Of a DNA stretch of 38,300 nt, positions 18,438 to 24,568 are shown in pieces. The DNA is from a virus. The stretch spans positions 1-38,300 of the IMG/VR virus record IMGVR_UViG_3300029787_000131. One strand, written 5' to 3'. The translations under genes were made by a program, and so were the position numbers. Each line of letters opens with the position of its first letter. The first letter of the stretch is position 1. Below the pieces are notes generated by a model. The model was not told the DNA's origin. It saw nothing but the letters and a program-made list of their open reading frames with translations, and searched no databases.

Positions 18438-18690
18438 CGTTTGCTCCAAATTGTTTTTTTGCTATTCGCTCAATGTTTTTAAACGATCCGATTACGTCTA
18501 CTGGTGTGAACGGTTCGTGAATGGCAATGCTGTCGCGATCAACGCCGTGGTAATTAATTAAATGCCGTGTCGCTGCTTGAGGCGTCATAAACGCACGGCC
18601 ACACTTTGGGCATGTCAAAGCAGGATCTTTATTGCCCTTTAAATCAGCTTGGAATTTAAGTGTGGAAGGCTGGATTCCTCTGTCAGGCAT
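18412..18690 (-). CDS. C2H2 zinc-finger protein at the head of the late operon
   Basis: The protein has 92 residues. Residues 27-49 form a classical zinc finger: C-x2-C-x12-H-x4-H in CPKCGRAFMTPQAATRHLIN followed by YH. A basic C-terminal tail (GANVGKGRWGR) follows. It is the first gene after the operator-bearing promoter near 18.7 kb and leads the series to terL and the head genes. It could bind DNA or RNA as a late regulator or help packaging, but only the zinc finger itself is visible. Confidence 0.7.
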   Translation of the reverse strand: MPDRGIQPSTLKFQADLKGNKDPALTCPKCGRAFMTPQAATRHLINYHGVDRDSIAIHEPFTPVDVIGSFKNIERIAKKQFGANVGKGRWGR

Positions 18691-18711
18691 CTAACACCAT
18701 CGAGTTATATA

Positions 18712-18751
18712 CTGCATTAGTGCAGTATTTATATGTGGCTGAAAATGTCAA
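18712..18751 (-). promoter_or_regulatory. Late promoter region with operator palindrome
   Basis: The palindrome CTGCATTAGTGCAG (18712-18725) has 5-bp perfect arms, extended by flanking A/T symmetry. Reading leftwards, a consensus -35 box TTGACA (18751-18746) precedes it. Seventeen bases on comes ATACTG, a weak -10 overlapping the operator; TATAAA also occurs but only 12 bases away. A repressor at this site should block the zinc-finger/terL/head operon. The -10 assignment is uncertain. Confidence 0.65.
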
Positions 18752-18821
18752 CGGAAATGCTTTGAAATGACATTCCATGCGTGTTGAGGTCTATATAAAC
18801 CTGACATTCGTGCCTTTTTTT

Positions 18822-18865
18822 AGAGCCCGCCCCACATAGTGCAATGCAGTGGGGCCCCTCGCTCT
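18822..18865. other. Hairpin beside small terminase gene
   Basis: A perfect 7-bp repeat (GCCCCAC and GTGGGGC, 13-base loop) is flanked by AGAGC and GCTCT, giving a 12-bp stem with an internal loop. No U-run follows in the direction of the small terminase transcript, so it is not a standard terminator; the T-run lies on the other side. Being just downstream of the small terminase gene, it could be an mRNA end-stabiliser or a packaging site. Both are guesses. Confidence 0.5.
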
Positions 18866-18877
18866 ACATCATGACTC

Positions 18878-19270
18878 TCAGTCAATCCTGATGTTCACCT
18901 GCACCGGAGGTGCGCTAACTACTCCGTCTTCTCTGCCCAACCCGTAGCGATCGAGGAGATCTGTAGCCGCTTCTTTCCTTAAGTAAGCACTCTTGGCGTT
19001 CAGCAGATCACCCATCGTCGCAAGGGCTCTGAGGGCATGCCCACCCAACATCACATCAGCCATGTCTCTTGCGTAAGCTCGAACGTGTTGCTTTTTCAAT
19101 GTGCTAACGGCCCAAGTCCTGTTAGCACCGATGTCTTCAGCGGCCTTTGTGATAGTGCTGCCGGTTTGTAACAACGTATCAACCAGATCAGCCTGCCTGT
19201 CGGTGACTTTTTCGTGTTTTGCTCGGACTTCCTGTCCTTGCGCTGGAACTTCAATTAACTGCTGACTCAT
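18878..19270 (-). CDS. terS: Terminase small subunit (probable)
   Basis: The protein has 130 residues. An N-terminal HTH-like part (TDRQADLVDTLLQTGSTITKAAEDIGA, about residues 23-50) is followed by a segment with HVRAYARDMADVM and then a conserved-looking helix (LRALATMGDLLNAKSAYLRKEAATDLLDRYG). This layout is that of small terminases that recognise phage DNA. It is separated from terL by about 1.7 kb and several small genes. The ATG at 19270 has a GGAG about 13 bases upstream, rather far. An alternative is another HTH regulator. Confidence 0.65.
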   Translation of the reverse strand: MSQQLIEVPAQGQEVRAKHEKVTDRQADLVDTLLQTGSTITKAAEDIGANRTWAVSTLKKQHVRAYARDMADVMLGGHALRALATMGDLLNAKSAYLRKEAATDLLDRYGLGREDGVVSAPPVQVNIRID

Positions 19271-19356
19271 TGCGTGCGCCTACTCCGTTGGGTGCATTCT
19301 CATATAGGGGCATGCCGGAAATTGAGTGTCTATGCACAACTCTGTGATAGGCCGTC

Positions 19357-19398
19357 TGCTTGCCATACGCCCATCACAAGATGTGCGACAGGCAAGCA
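19357..19398. other. Extended 42-base hairpin
   Basis: Symmetric stem: TGCTTGCC pairs with GGCAAGCA, a 3x3 internal loop follows, CGC pairs with GCG, then one mismatch, then CATC pairs with GATG around an ACAA loop. In total 15 bp fit in 42 bases with equal arm lengths. This is the most elaborate element of the hairpin region and looks like a folded RNA or a cruciform. Confidence 0.6.
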
Positions 19399-19456
19399 AA
19401 CTATGGCGTGTTTTGCACACCAATGTCCCAAGTCTCGGGGTGAGCCCTCGCCTTGG

Positions 19457-19476
19457 AGCAATCCCAAGGGATTGCT
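19457..19476. other. Near-perfect 20-base palindrome
   Basis: AGCAATCCC and GGGATTGCT flank only AA. The overlapping pair CCTTGG (19451-19456) and CCAAGG (19464-19469) offers an alternative fold of the same bases. The tight centre suggests a protein-binding palindrome as readily as an RNA hairpin. Confidence 0.55.
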
Positions 19477-19908
19477 TAGACCTGATAGTACTCCTGATTT
19501 CGCATCTTTTTAGGTTGTTACCCAAAATCGCTGCGCAATTTCGGGCATTTGTTTAATGCAGAAAAAATGCGAACCAATCACAGATTGGATGCCGACAAGA
19601 CTGGGCTTGTCGTCAATGCAAGACCGTCGAGGTCTCGCATACATATCCGTTTTGCGACCAGCTATTAAAACAAATTCTTTTAACGCCTTTGGCGTATATT
19701 GACGGCCCGCTGGGCCGACCGGTCACTAGCGTTCCCTAGTTCCTGCTTGTTTAAATAACTGCTCTCAATTGGTCGAGCAGGTCGCTGGCGCGACCCACTA
19801 CGCCCAACCACTACAACTCTCTCTCTCATCGGGCTGTCCGTTTTCTTCGGCATCTCCGCAGCTACGCTGCTATGCGTTCTGTAAGCCTTTTCCGTGCGCC
19901 GTACCATG

Positions 19909-19920
19909 GAACCTAGAACC
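19909..19920. repeat. 12-base direct repeat, copy 1
   Basis: GAACCTAGAACC occurs here and at 20152-20163. A shortened CTAGAAC follows at 19924-19930. The two full copies bracket the terminator and three hairpins. Confidence 0.6.
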
Positions 19921-19982
19921 TGTCTAGAACGCCACTTTTTCCATGTAGATTGTGCCTGACAAACGCTTGCTTCTTATTATTT

Positions 19983-20008
19983 GTCACGCCTTCGTCGTGA
20001 CGTTTTTT
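19983..20008 (+). terminator. Rho-independent terminator within the hairpin region
   Basis: GTCACG and CGTGAC pair around a CCTTCGT loop, followed by G and six T. It faces right and lies upstream of the first early gene, so it may end a transcript that starts within the preceding gene-free 700 bases. That would imply a non-coding RNA on the plus strand. Confidence 0.65.
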
Positions 20009-20151
20009 AATGAATGACGCTGCACTTCTCTCATTGCTCTCGCATGTAGGACGCCCCTGTTAACGGCGCGAGCGCCGGGGGCTTTGCTGGTACAGATACC
20101 CAGCTAGGGAAAAAGAGACGCCGCCGTAGGCGGTGCTACGCATTCCAGACA

Positions 20152-20163
20152 GAACCTAGAACC
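20152..20163. repeat. 12-base direct repeat, copy 2
   Basis: This is the second exact copy of GAACCTAGAACC, 232 bases between repeat starts excluding the end base (start-to-start 243). It lies about 85 bases before the first early gene. It may be a regulator or origin-binding site. Confidence 0.6.
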
Positions 20164-20249
20164 CATGATTCGAACACTGTTCTTGCAGCCCGATGAGAAG
20201 AGGGCGAGCACGTTACTTTCTTATCAACTTATCACTTTAGGAGGCAGAC

Positions 20250-20423
20250 ATGCCACGCAACACACGCACCGAAGACACCTTCAGCTACATCGACAACCAA
20301 CGCGCACAGGAGCTTGTCGAACTGCGCGAGTATGCAAACGACATCAACGACAGCGATCTGGACGAAGCAATCGCAGCAGAGCTTTACGCAATGCGGACTG
20401 TCTTCCCCGGCGCTGGCTACTAG
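20250..20423 (+). CDS. Small acidic early protein
   Basis: The protein has 57 residues, starting MPRNTRTEDTFSYIDNQRAQ. It is largely helical and acidic (ELVELREYANDINDSDLDEAIAAEL). A perfect AGGAGG stands five bases before the ATG, the strongest ribosome site in the window. It is the first gene of the early block. Small, strongly translated leftmost early genes often act on host functions; no family is recognised. Confidence 0.65.
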   Translation: MPRNTRTEDTFSYIDNQRAQELVELREYANDINDSDLDEAIAAELYAMRTVFPGAGY

Positions 20424-20431
20424 GCCAAAAC

Positions 20432-20458
20432 GGGGCGCGGTGCCACACATCGCGCCCC
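20432..20458. terminator. GC-rich hairpin after the first early gene
   Basis: GGGGCGCG and CGCGCCCC form a perfect 8-bp stem with an 11-base loop. Rightwards it is followed by AAAACC, not U, so it is at best an attenuator or a 3' end protector. Leftwards it is followed by a short T-run. Confidence 0.5.
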
Positions 20459-20486
20459 AAAACCGTTCTGCAACAGGAGATACGAC

Positions 20487-20678
20487 ATGCACTACAACAA
20501 ACACTACTGCGGTACACGCAAACAGATGCGTTATTTTGAGCGTCTAATCGCCAAATATCACGACATTCCAACGCTTGCCAAAATCGCAGATTGCCACCCT
20601 GACGCGCTAGTCAAACTGCCGCGTCAGAAGGCAGAGCGCTTCAATCGTTACTGCCAATGCACTGACATTTTTATCTAA
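20487..20678 (+). CDS. Small basic early protein
   Basis: The protein has 63 residues, rich in His, Lys, Arg, Tyr and Cys (MHYNKHYCGTRKQMRYFERL, later CHPDALVKLPRQKAERFNRYCQC). Four Cys and several His could bind metal, but the spacing fits no finger I know. An AGGAG site precedes the ATG. The next gene has the same leader (GGAGATACGAC then ATG), suggesting a duplicated leader. Confidence 0.6.
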   Translation: MHYNKHYCGTRKQMRYFERLIAKYHDIPTLAKIADCHPDALVKLPRQKAERFNRYCQCTDIFI

Positions 20679-20689
20679 GGAGATACGAC

Positions 20690-20947
20690 ATGCACAAATT
20701 TCTTCACATTATCGAACTTACCGCACGGTACTACGACAATGGTATGTGGCATCTGATGACTGCCATTTGTCGCATCTTGAAGGTAATCGCCAGCTACACG
20801 GTTGGCATTATCCTCGCCATTCTTCTCGCCATTGTGTCAGTCGTCCTGGCACCGGCGATTTACATCTGGGCTCGGCGTTTTATCAACGAGCTACTTGCCA
20901 GTTGGAAGGATGCTGAAGCGTTTAAACAGGCAAAGCAAATCAACTAA
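20690..20947 (+). CDS. Small membrane protein
   Basis: The protein has 85 residues. A helical N-terminus is followed by one long hydrophobic stretch of about 28 residues (SYTVGIILAILLAIVSVVLA and onward to about residue 60), then a charged tail (RRFINELLASWKDAEAFKQA). It likely sits in the inner membrane with one helix. AAGGAG precedes the ATG. Function unknown; a role in excluding other phages or altering the envelope is possible but unproven. Confidence 0.65.
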   Translation: MHKFLHIIELTARYYDNGMWHLMTAICRILKVIASYTVGIILAILLAIVSVVLAPAIYIWARRFINELLASWKDAEAFKQAKQIN

Positions 20948-20978
20948 TCAGTCTTATCACCAAAGGAGTCACAGTATC

Positions 20979-21572
20979 ATGTCTACACAAGCACAACGTT
21001 CTATTGACGATTACAACAGCGATGCACTAGACGCCATTGCCGCAGCACTACGCGGTGATGTGCCGCCCATCGCACGTATCAGCGACGATTGCGCCGACGA
21101 TATCAACGGACTTGTCACAGATATCCAGCGCTGGATGGACCAGTTCATCAGCTTTGTCGATTACGCGCCCGGTCTCAACTTTGTTACATGGGAGTTTGCA
21201 CGCAGTCAGTGCCACGCCGCCTACTGGAACGGCACACGCACATCACAGCAACTCAGCAAAGAAGCTGCTGAGAACAAGCAATTGTGCGACAACCACGTTG
21301 GTACAGAGTTTGACGACAACGCTCTCGCCAAGAGCAACCAAAAACTCTCGGATTTGCGCGACCGTCTGCACTTCTGGCGCGCATACTTCCTGTGTGCAAA
21401 GCGCACGCTTAAGAAAGTCACACACGAGCTACACGATCAGGGCATATACTGGCTTGACCCAGAATGGGAGCCAACACAGACCCAGAACGCTCGTAAGATC
21501 GAGCGCCAGATGACGGCTGCACGCGGCAACAGCGAGCAGCTACGCAAGGAAGCGTTAGAGACCATTAGGTAA
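20979..21572 (+). CDS. Unknown early protein
   Basis: The protein has 197 residues, starting MSTQAQRSIDDYNSDALDAI. It is mostly helical, with Trp-rich parts (RWMDQFISFVDYAPGLNFV, FARSQCHAAYWNG) and a charged coiled-coil-like second half. The frame extends upstream to 20802 inside the previous gene, but AAAGGAG before the ATG at 20979 fixes the start. A terminator follows the stop. No family is recognised. Confidence 0.65.
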   Translation: MSTQAQRSIDDYNSDALDAIAAALRGDVPPIARISDDCADDINGLVTDIQRWMDQFISFVDYAPGLNFVTWEFARSQCHAAYWNGTRTSQQLSKEAAENKQLCDNHVGTEFDDNALAKSNQKLSDLRDRLHFWRAYFLCAKRTLKKVTHELHDQGIYWLDPEWEPTQTQNARKIERQMTAARGNSEQLRKEALETIR

Positions 21573-21581
21573 CATCGGGCT

Positions 21582-21613
21582 GGGGGCGGCACTGCTGCCC
21601 CCTCCCCCTTTTT
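21582..21613 (+). terminator. Rho-independent terminator
   Basis: A G/C-rich stem (GGGGGCGG with CTGCCCCC, 5-base loop, one G-U pair) is followed by TCCCCC and five T. It lies ten bases after the preceding stop codon and should end the first early transcript. Confidence 0.75.
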
Positions 21614-21634
21614 ATGAGAGAGAGGCAACAGAAC

Positions 21635-21697
21635 ATGCGCGTGATAGTATTTCTGGGAATTACAATAGTAGCTACGCTGCTGATAACGTCGCTGTAG
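21635..21697 (+). CDS. Possible 20-residue membrane peptide
   Basis: The frame encodes MRVIVFLGITIVATLLITSL, a single hydrophobic helix with a positive N-terminus. An in-frame ATG at 21614 would add seven charged residues. The ribosome site (AGAGAGG) is moderate. It starts just after a terminator, so its expression is doubtful. Such peptides can be toxins or lysis helpers; the evidence is only the shape. Confidence 0.3.
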   Translation: MRVIVFLGITIVATLLITSL

Positions 21698-22003
21698 AGA
21701 GCAAGCCAGCACCGGGGTCGATAAGCCTCAACCCCATCACAAAAAGCGTTTATACTTGGTTTAAAAGGTGGACTAATTGGAGCCTGTGCGCAAACGAGCC
21801 AATTTTAAGACATCCTCGCTTGTTGACCTGAAACACAAGCCCCAAACCTGTGTTTCTTATAAGAGGGAACGCCAACAAGATACGGTGATACGCCAAATTG
21901 ATCCGTAGTGTTTGCCCTCGATGACGTTGTAAGGGCTTGTCTTGCAACGTCCCTTTTATCCCAAAAAGCGTTTGTTTTTCTCCTTTGAAACAAGGAGCAA
22001 CAA
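21698..22003. other. Gene-free stretch with two hairpins and a repeated 12-mer
   Basis: No credible gene is visible. CAAAAAGCGTTT occurs at 21740-21751 and 21962-21973, near both ends. Two inverted repeats lie between: AAACACA with TGTGTTT (21831-21855) and GACGTTG with CAACGTC (21923-21951), the latter followed by CCTTTT and possibly a weak terminator. It could hold a small RNA or a promoter; nothing is certain. Confidence 0.45.
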
Positions 22004-22168
22004 ATGCGTAAAAAACCGCCAAGTCGTCTCGCCTCAGATCTACTCACCGCCTGTGGTGAGCCCCCTCAAACCCAATCAGAAGCGTTGTCTTTAGTTCACG
22101 CAATGTATCCATGCGCGGGTCCACGGTTCGCGCGTGTCATTGCGCGTAAAGTCATGGAATGGAGATAA
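22004..22168 (+). CDS. Small basic early protein
   Basis: The protein has 54 residues, beginning MRKKPPSRLASDLLTACGEP and ending basic (RFARVIARKVMEWR). AAGGAG lies seven bases before the ATG. Its end supplies the GGAG site for the next gene. No family is recognised. Confidence 0.55.
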   Translation: MRKKPPSRLASDLLTACGEPPQTQSEALSLVHAMYPCAGPRFARVIARKVMEWR

Positions 22169-22170
22169 GC

Positions 22171-22476
22171 ATGGACAGACAATTCCAATCTATCCGCTAC
22201 GTCTACAGCACCCCCAACAACGAGCTTCAAATTGCAACGGGTGTCGCCCGTGTCGGCATTAACGAATACCTCAAATTCGCTGCCGACATCGAACTGTACT
22301 GGGCCATTTACAACAAAGACAAATACCTCGGTACGCTCGAAACCGCTTTTGCGTACGACCCCGACGCCCAGCAATGGGACGCGGTTATGCAGGAAGACGA
22401 ATATTTCGATCTTTTTGACGGTCGTACCCGCAACGATTGGATACAACACCACGACGAACAGGAGTTAGCAGCGTAA
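22171..22476 (+). CDS. Unknown acidic early protein
   Basis: The protein has 101 residues, acidic and rich in aromatic residues (SIRYVYSTPNNELQIATGVA, ELYWAIYNKDKYLG, DEYFDLFDGRTRNDWIQHH). The composition suggests a small globular alpha/beta protein, perhaps a host-protein inhibitor, which is inference only. A GGAGATAAGC leader inside the preceding gene end favours the ATG at 22171 over the frame's earlier codon. Confidence 0.6.
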   Translation: MDRQFQSIRYVYSTPNNELQIATGVARVGINEYLKFAADIELYWAIYNKDKYLGTLETAFAYDPDAQQWDAVMQEDEYFDLFDGRTRNDWIQHHDEQELAA

Positions 22477-22766
22477 TGGAAATCTTGTTAGCAGGACTAA
22501 TAAGCGTTCTTGCTATCTTATTCCTGCTTTTAAAAATAGATATTCGTAAGGTTCTCGCCTTCGATATCTGGGTAGACATTGGCGTCACCGCACTGCTTGT
22601 CACCCTCTTCGCCGGCACATTTAGCGGCATGTTTGCTGCGTGTGTCTCCGGTGCTGTTTTCAGCATCATCCTTTATGTCCTTAAACAAACCATCGGTTAT
22701 AAGCGTTTAACCTTTCATGGGTGGGAAACAGTTACCCCCAAATGGCAAGATAACTTGCGCTTGTAA
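22476..22766 (+). CDS. Small multi-pass membrane protein
   Basis: The protein has 96 residues with three hydrophobic segments: MEILLAGLISVLAILFLLLK, VDIGVTALLVTLFAGTFSGM and FAACVSGAVFSIILYVL. A short polar C-terminus contains TFHGWETVTPKW. The ATG overlaps the upstream stop (TAATG). Holin-like in build, but it is in the early block away from the lysis genes, so another membrane role is as likely. Confidence 0.6.
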   Translation: MEILLAGLISVLAILFLLLKIDIRKVLAFDIWVDIGVTALLVTLFAGTFSGMFAACVSGAVFSIILYVLKQTIGYKRLTFHGWETVTPKWQDNLRL

Positions 22767-22788
22767 TCCTGCATTAATGCAGTATAAA
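22761..22788 (+). promoter_or_regulatory. SSB operon promoter with operator in the spacer
   Basis: The -35 box TTGTAA (22761-22766) and -10 box TATAAA (22783-22788) are 16 bases apart. The perfect 14-base palindrome CTGCATTAATGCAG (22769-22782) fills the spacer, so a bound repressor would exclude RNA polymerase. Expected transcript start is about 20 bases before the SSB ATG. Confidence 0.75.
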
Positions 22789-22814
22789 TATCTGACCAGT
22801 GAAGGAGCCTTAAA

Positions 22815-23225
22815 ATGTTATCCCACAATCTGCATACAGTTATTGGAAACCTCGGCAAAGACCCAGAAGTTCGTGCCACAAAAGGCGGTAACAAGGTCGC
22901 CAATTTTTCAGTCGCCACGACCTCTAAGGTCAAAGGCGAGAAAGTTACCGACTGGCACAATATTGTCGTATTTGGTGACGCACTTATCGACAACGTGATC
23001 GTGCCTTACGTCAAAAAGGGCGGTCAGGTCATGGTGTCCGGTCCAAGCAAAACACGTCCGTGGACAGACAAAAACGGCGATAAACGGTACACCACCGAAA
23101 TCATTGTCTCCGGTCCCGGTAGCACGATCACGCTTGGTTCGTCCCGCCCGTCAAAACCCAGCAATAACAACGTTGCTGATGACGATTTTGGACAGGACGT
23201 CCCTTTTGACGATCCATTCGGATAG
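22815..23225 (+). CDS. ssb: Single-stranded DNA-binding protein
   Basis: The protein has 136 residues. The OB-fold start HTVIGNLGKDPEVRATKGGN and VANFSVAT, then WHNIVVFGDAL and YVKKGGQVMVSG are standard bacterial/phage SSB motifs. A Ser/Asn linker and an acidic tip ending in PFDDPFG mimic the host SSB tail that binds repair enzymes. It protects single strands in replication and recombination. AAGGAG precedes the ATG, and a repressible promoter lies just upstream. Confidence 0.93.
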   Translation: MLSHNLHTVIGNLGKDPEVRATKGGNKVANFSVATTSKVKGEKVTDWHNIVVFGDALIDNVIVPYVKKGGQVMVSGPSKTRPWTDKNGDKRYTTEIIVSGPGSTITLGSSRPSKPSNNNVADDDFGQDVPFDDPFG

Positions 23226-23261
23226 GCGCGTCTCCGTCCCTCTCACCTAGGCGCGTTTATA

Positions 23262-23300
23262 TCTCCCCCAGCATTTTATCCCTTTCGGTGCTGGGGGAGA
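23262..23300. other. Long perfect hairpin after ssb
   Basis: TCTCCCCCAGCA and TGCTGGGGGAGA form a perfect 12-bp stem with a 15-base loop. No U-run follows, so it may reduce read-through, protect the ssb mRNA 3' end or bind a protein. The 9-mer TAGGCGCGT also occurs twice just before it (about 23223 and 23249). Confidence 0.65.
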
Positions 23301-23316
23301 CCAACCGGGAGGTATC

Positions 23317-23547
23317 ATGCAAACAATTCGTAACTGGTTTTTAACGGGATGGCCCTCAACCCCGGCGTTACGCGTGGGTTATTTCGTTCTTACCCTTTTA
23401 GCCCTCGAACTTATCATCGTCATCGGCCTCATTGCTGCCGGTGTTAACCCAACACTTGTCGTGAGCGTCATCGGCGCACCGATCTGGATCTGCACGATCC
23501 TGCTATCGCGCCGTTTTGTGCAATGGCTCATGAAAACAGGAACTTAA
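23317..23547 (+). CDS. Small two-helix membrane protein
   Basis: The protein has 76 residues with two hydrophobic segments (VGYFVLTLLALELIIVIGLI and TLVVSVIGAPIWICTILL) joined by a short loop, and a basic C-terminus. GGGAGG precedes the ATG. Function is unknown. Confidence 0.6.
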   Translation: MQTIRNWFLTGWPSTPALRVGYFVLTLLALELIIVIGLIAAGVNPTLVVSVIGAPIWICTILLSRRFVQWLMKTGT

Positions 23548-23549
23548 AA

Positions 23550-23975
23550 ATGTCTCTTGCAGCAGAAACTGAACGTGATCTTCGCCGCGATCTTGCCCAA
23601 TTCACAGGAACAACCACTTGGTATCAGCTATCGCCACTGTACCGTCACGTTGGTACAGACGGTGTTGTATTTCTTGCAGACGCAGCCGGTTGTTATTGGT
23701 TGCTGGATATGATCGCCAGCCATCTAACCTCGATGGATGCGATGATATACGAGTCGCAAGCCTTTTTTAGAAAATCACCAGAAGGCGAAGGCGGTCGCTT
23801 TACCTTAGAAGGTTATAAAAACAACAGCACTGACGAGCTTGCTGACGATCCAATCGTACTTGCCAGCCAGGACGTATCATTCACCGACTTCCCCCTCAAT
23901 GAAATCGAGATACGCGTTTCCGCTTATGACCATGAAAACAGGCGTTACGTCTTTTTCCTGCCATCGGAGCGGTAA
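23550..23975 (+). CDS. DUF6876-like protein
   Basis: The protein has 141 residues. The segment FTGTTTWYQLSPLYRHVGTD followed by GVVFLADAAGCYWLLDMIAS is the hallmark of the DUF6876 family of phage and plasmid proteins, as I recall it. Function is unknown. The ATG at 23550 with CAGGA upstream is chosen; the open frame extends back into the preceding gene. The stop overlaps the start of the nuclease gene. Confidence 0.75.
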   Translation: MSLAAETERDLRRDLAQFTGTTTWYQLSPLYRHVGTDGVVFLADAAGCYWLLDMIASHLTSMDAMIYESQAFFRKSPEGEGGRFTLEGYKNNSTDELADDPIVLASQDVSFTDFPLNEIEIRVSAYDHENRRYVFFLPSER

Positions 23976-24307
23976 TGTCCAACAAAGATCGAGGCCGCAT
24001 TCTTGAGAAAGAAACGGAGAAGTTCTGGCAAGAACACGGCTTCGATTGCAAACGCGTGTTTGCCTCCGGGCAGTACAAAGACCAGTTGGGCGATGAGTTT
24101 TCCGGGGATGTACGCCTTGAAAACTACAAGATTGAAGCAAAGCGCCGTAAAGGCGGTTTTAAGCTTCTCTACGATGCCTTTGAGCAAGACAAGGCAGACA
24201 TCCTTGTCATCAGACAAGACCGTGCCAGACGCCTCTACGTGTTAGAGGAAAGCGTTCTTTTAGAATTAATGAAAGAGAGAAAAAATGAAATATCAGGCGA
24301 TAGCTAG
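23975..24307 (+). CDS. Holliday junction resolvase-like PD-(D/E)XK nuclease
   Basis: The protein has 110 residues. Glu near residues 11-13, Asp45 in FSGDV, and Glu54-Ala-Lys56 in KIEAKRRK give the E-D-ExK catalytic set of the Hjc-type nuclease fold. Phage proteins of this size and motif resolve branched recombination or replication intermediates. Start and stop overlap the neighbours. A general restriction-endonuclease-like protein is the alternative. Confidence 0.7.
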   Translation: MSNKDRGRILEKETEKFWQEHGFDCKRVFASGQYKDQLGDEFSGDVRLENYKIEAKRRKGGFKLLYDAFEQDKADILVIRQDRARRLYVLEESVLLELMKERKNEISGDS

Positions 24308-24476
24308 ACACATGCTTTTTGAGGAAAGCTTAAGTGCGTGGAACATAACTATAGACGACGTAAAAGACCGTGGTTACGACCTGACAAACGCGCAATTTTT
24401 GCGTCTTTCTCAAACAATTACAAAAGAAATTGAACGAGAACGCCAAAGGTTAATGGACCGGGGCATTATCATTTAA
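24285..24476 (+). CDS. Small helical unknown protein
   Basis: The protein has 63 residues, helical and charged (MKYQAIARHMLFEESLSAWN, TITKEIERERQRLMDRGIII). The start lies 23 bases inside the nuclease gene, with GAGAG upstream. No family is recognised. Confidence 0.5.
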   Translation: MKYQAIARHMLFEESLSAWNITIDDVKDRGYDLTNAQFLRLSQTITKEIERERQRLMDRGIII

Positions 24477-24482
24477 TGAAAA

Positions 24483-24506
24483 CGGGGAGAGGCATCCCCC
24501 TCCCCG
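24483..24506. other. Short G/C hairpin before the DUF932-like gene
   Basis: CGGGGAG pairs perfectly with CTCCCCG around a 10-base loop, seven bases after the preceding stop. No U-run follows. It may adjust expression between genes of the operon, and it makes a start before it for the next gene less likely. Confidence 0.5.
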
Positions 24507-24568
24507 CCGCTGTCCAAAAACAGCCAACTTATCACCAAATAAGTCACCCCCAACCTAGTGAGCTTATA

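Larger units (their letters stand above)
19271..20249. other. Gene-free region with an array of hairpins
   Basis: Nearly 1 kb between the divergent small terminase and early genes holds no convincing gene; open frames on both strands look random. It holds at least thirteen distinct inverted repeats at 19357-19398, 19457-19476, 19574-19588, 19593-19612, 19616-19640, 19683-19695, 19703-19717, 19780-19795, 19858-19870, 19983-20001, 20053-20082, 20086-20104 and 20121-20133. The stems differ in sequence. Candidates are one or more structured non-coding RNAs, a replication origin, or a packaging region. Promoters for both operons must also lie here, but none is clear. Confidence 0.7.

Noticed and set aside
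19280-19556. Open frames of 76-81 codons on both strands in the hairpin region
   Set aside because: No ribosome sites, atypical composition, and they run across the stems; better explained as chance frames in non-coding DNA.
19546-19561. Eighth operator (GTTTAATGCAG)
   Set aside because: Only one half-site matches the palindrome; spacing and the other arm do not.
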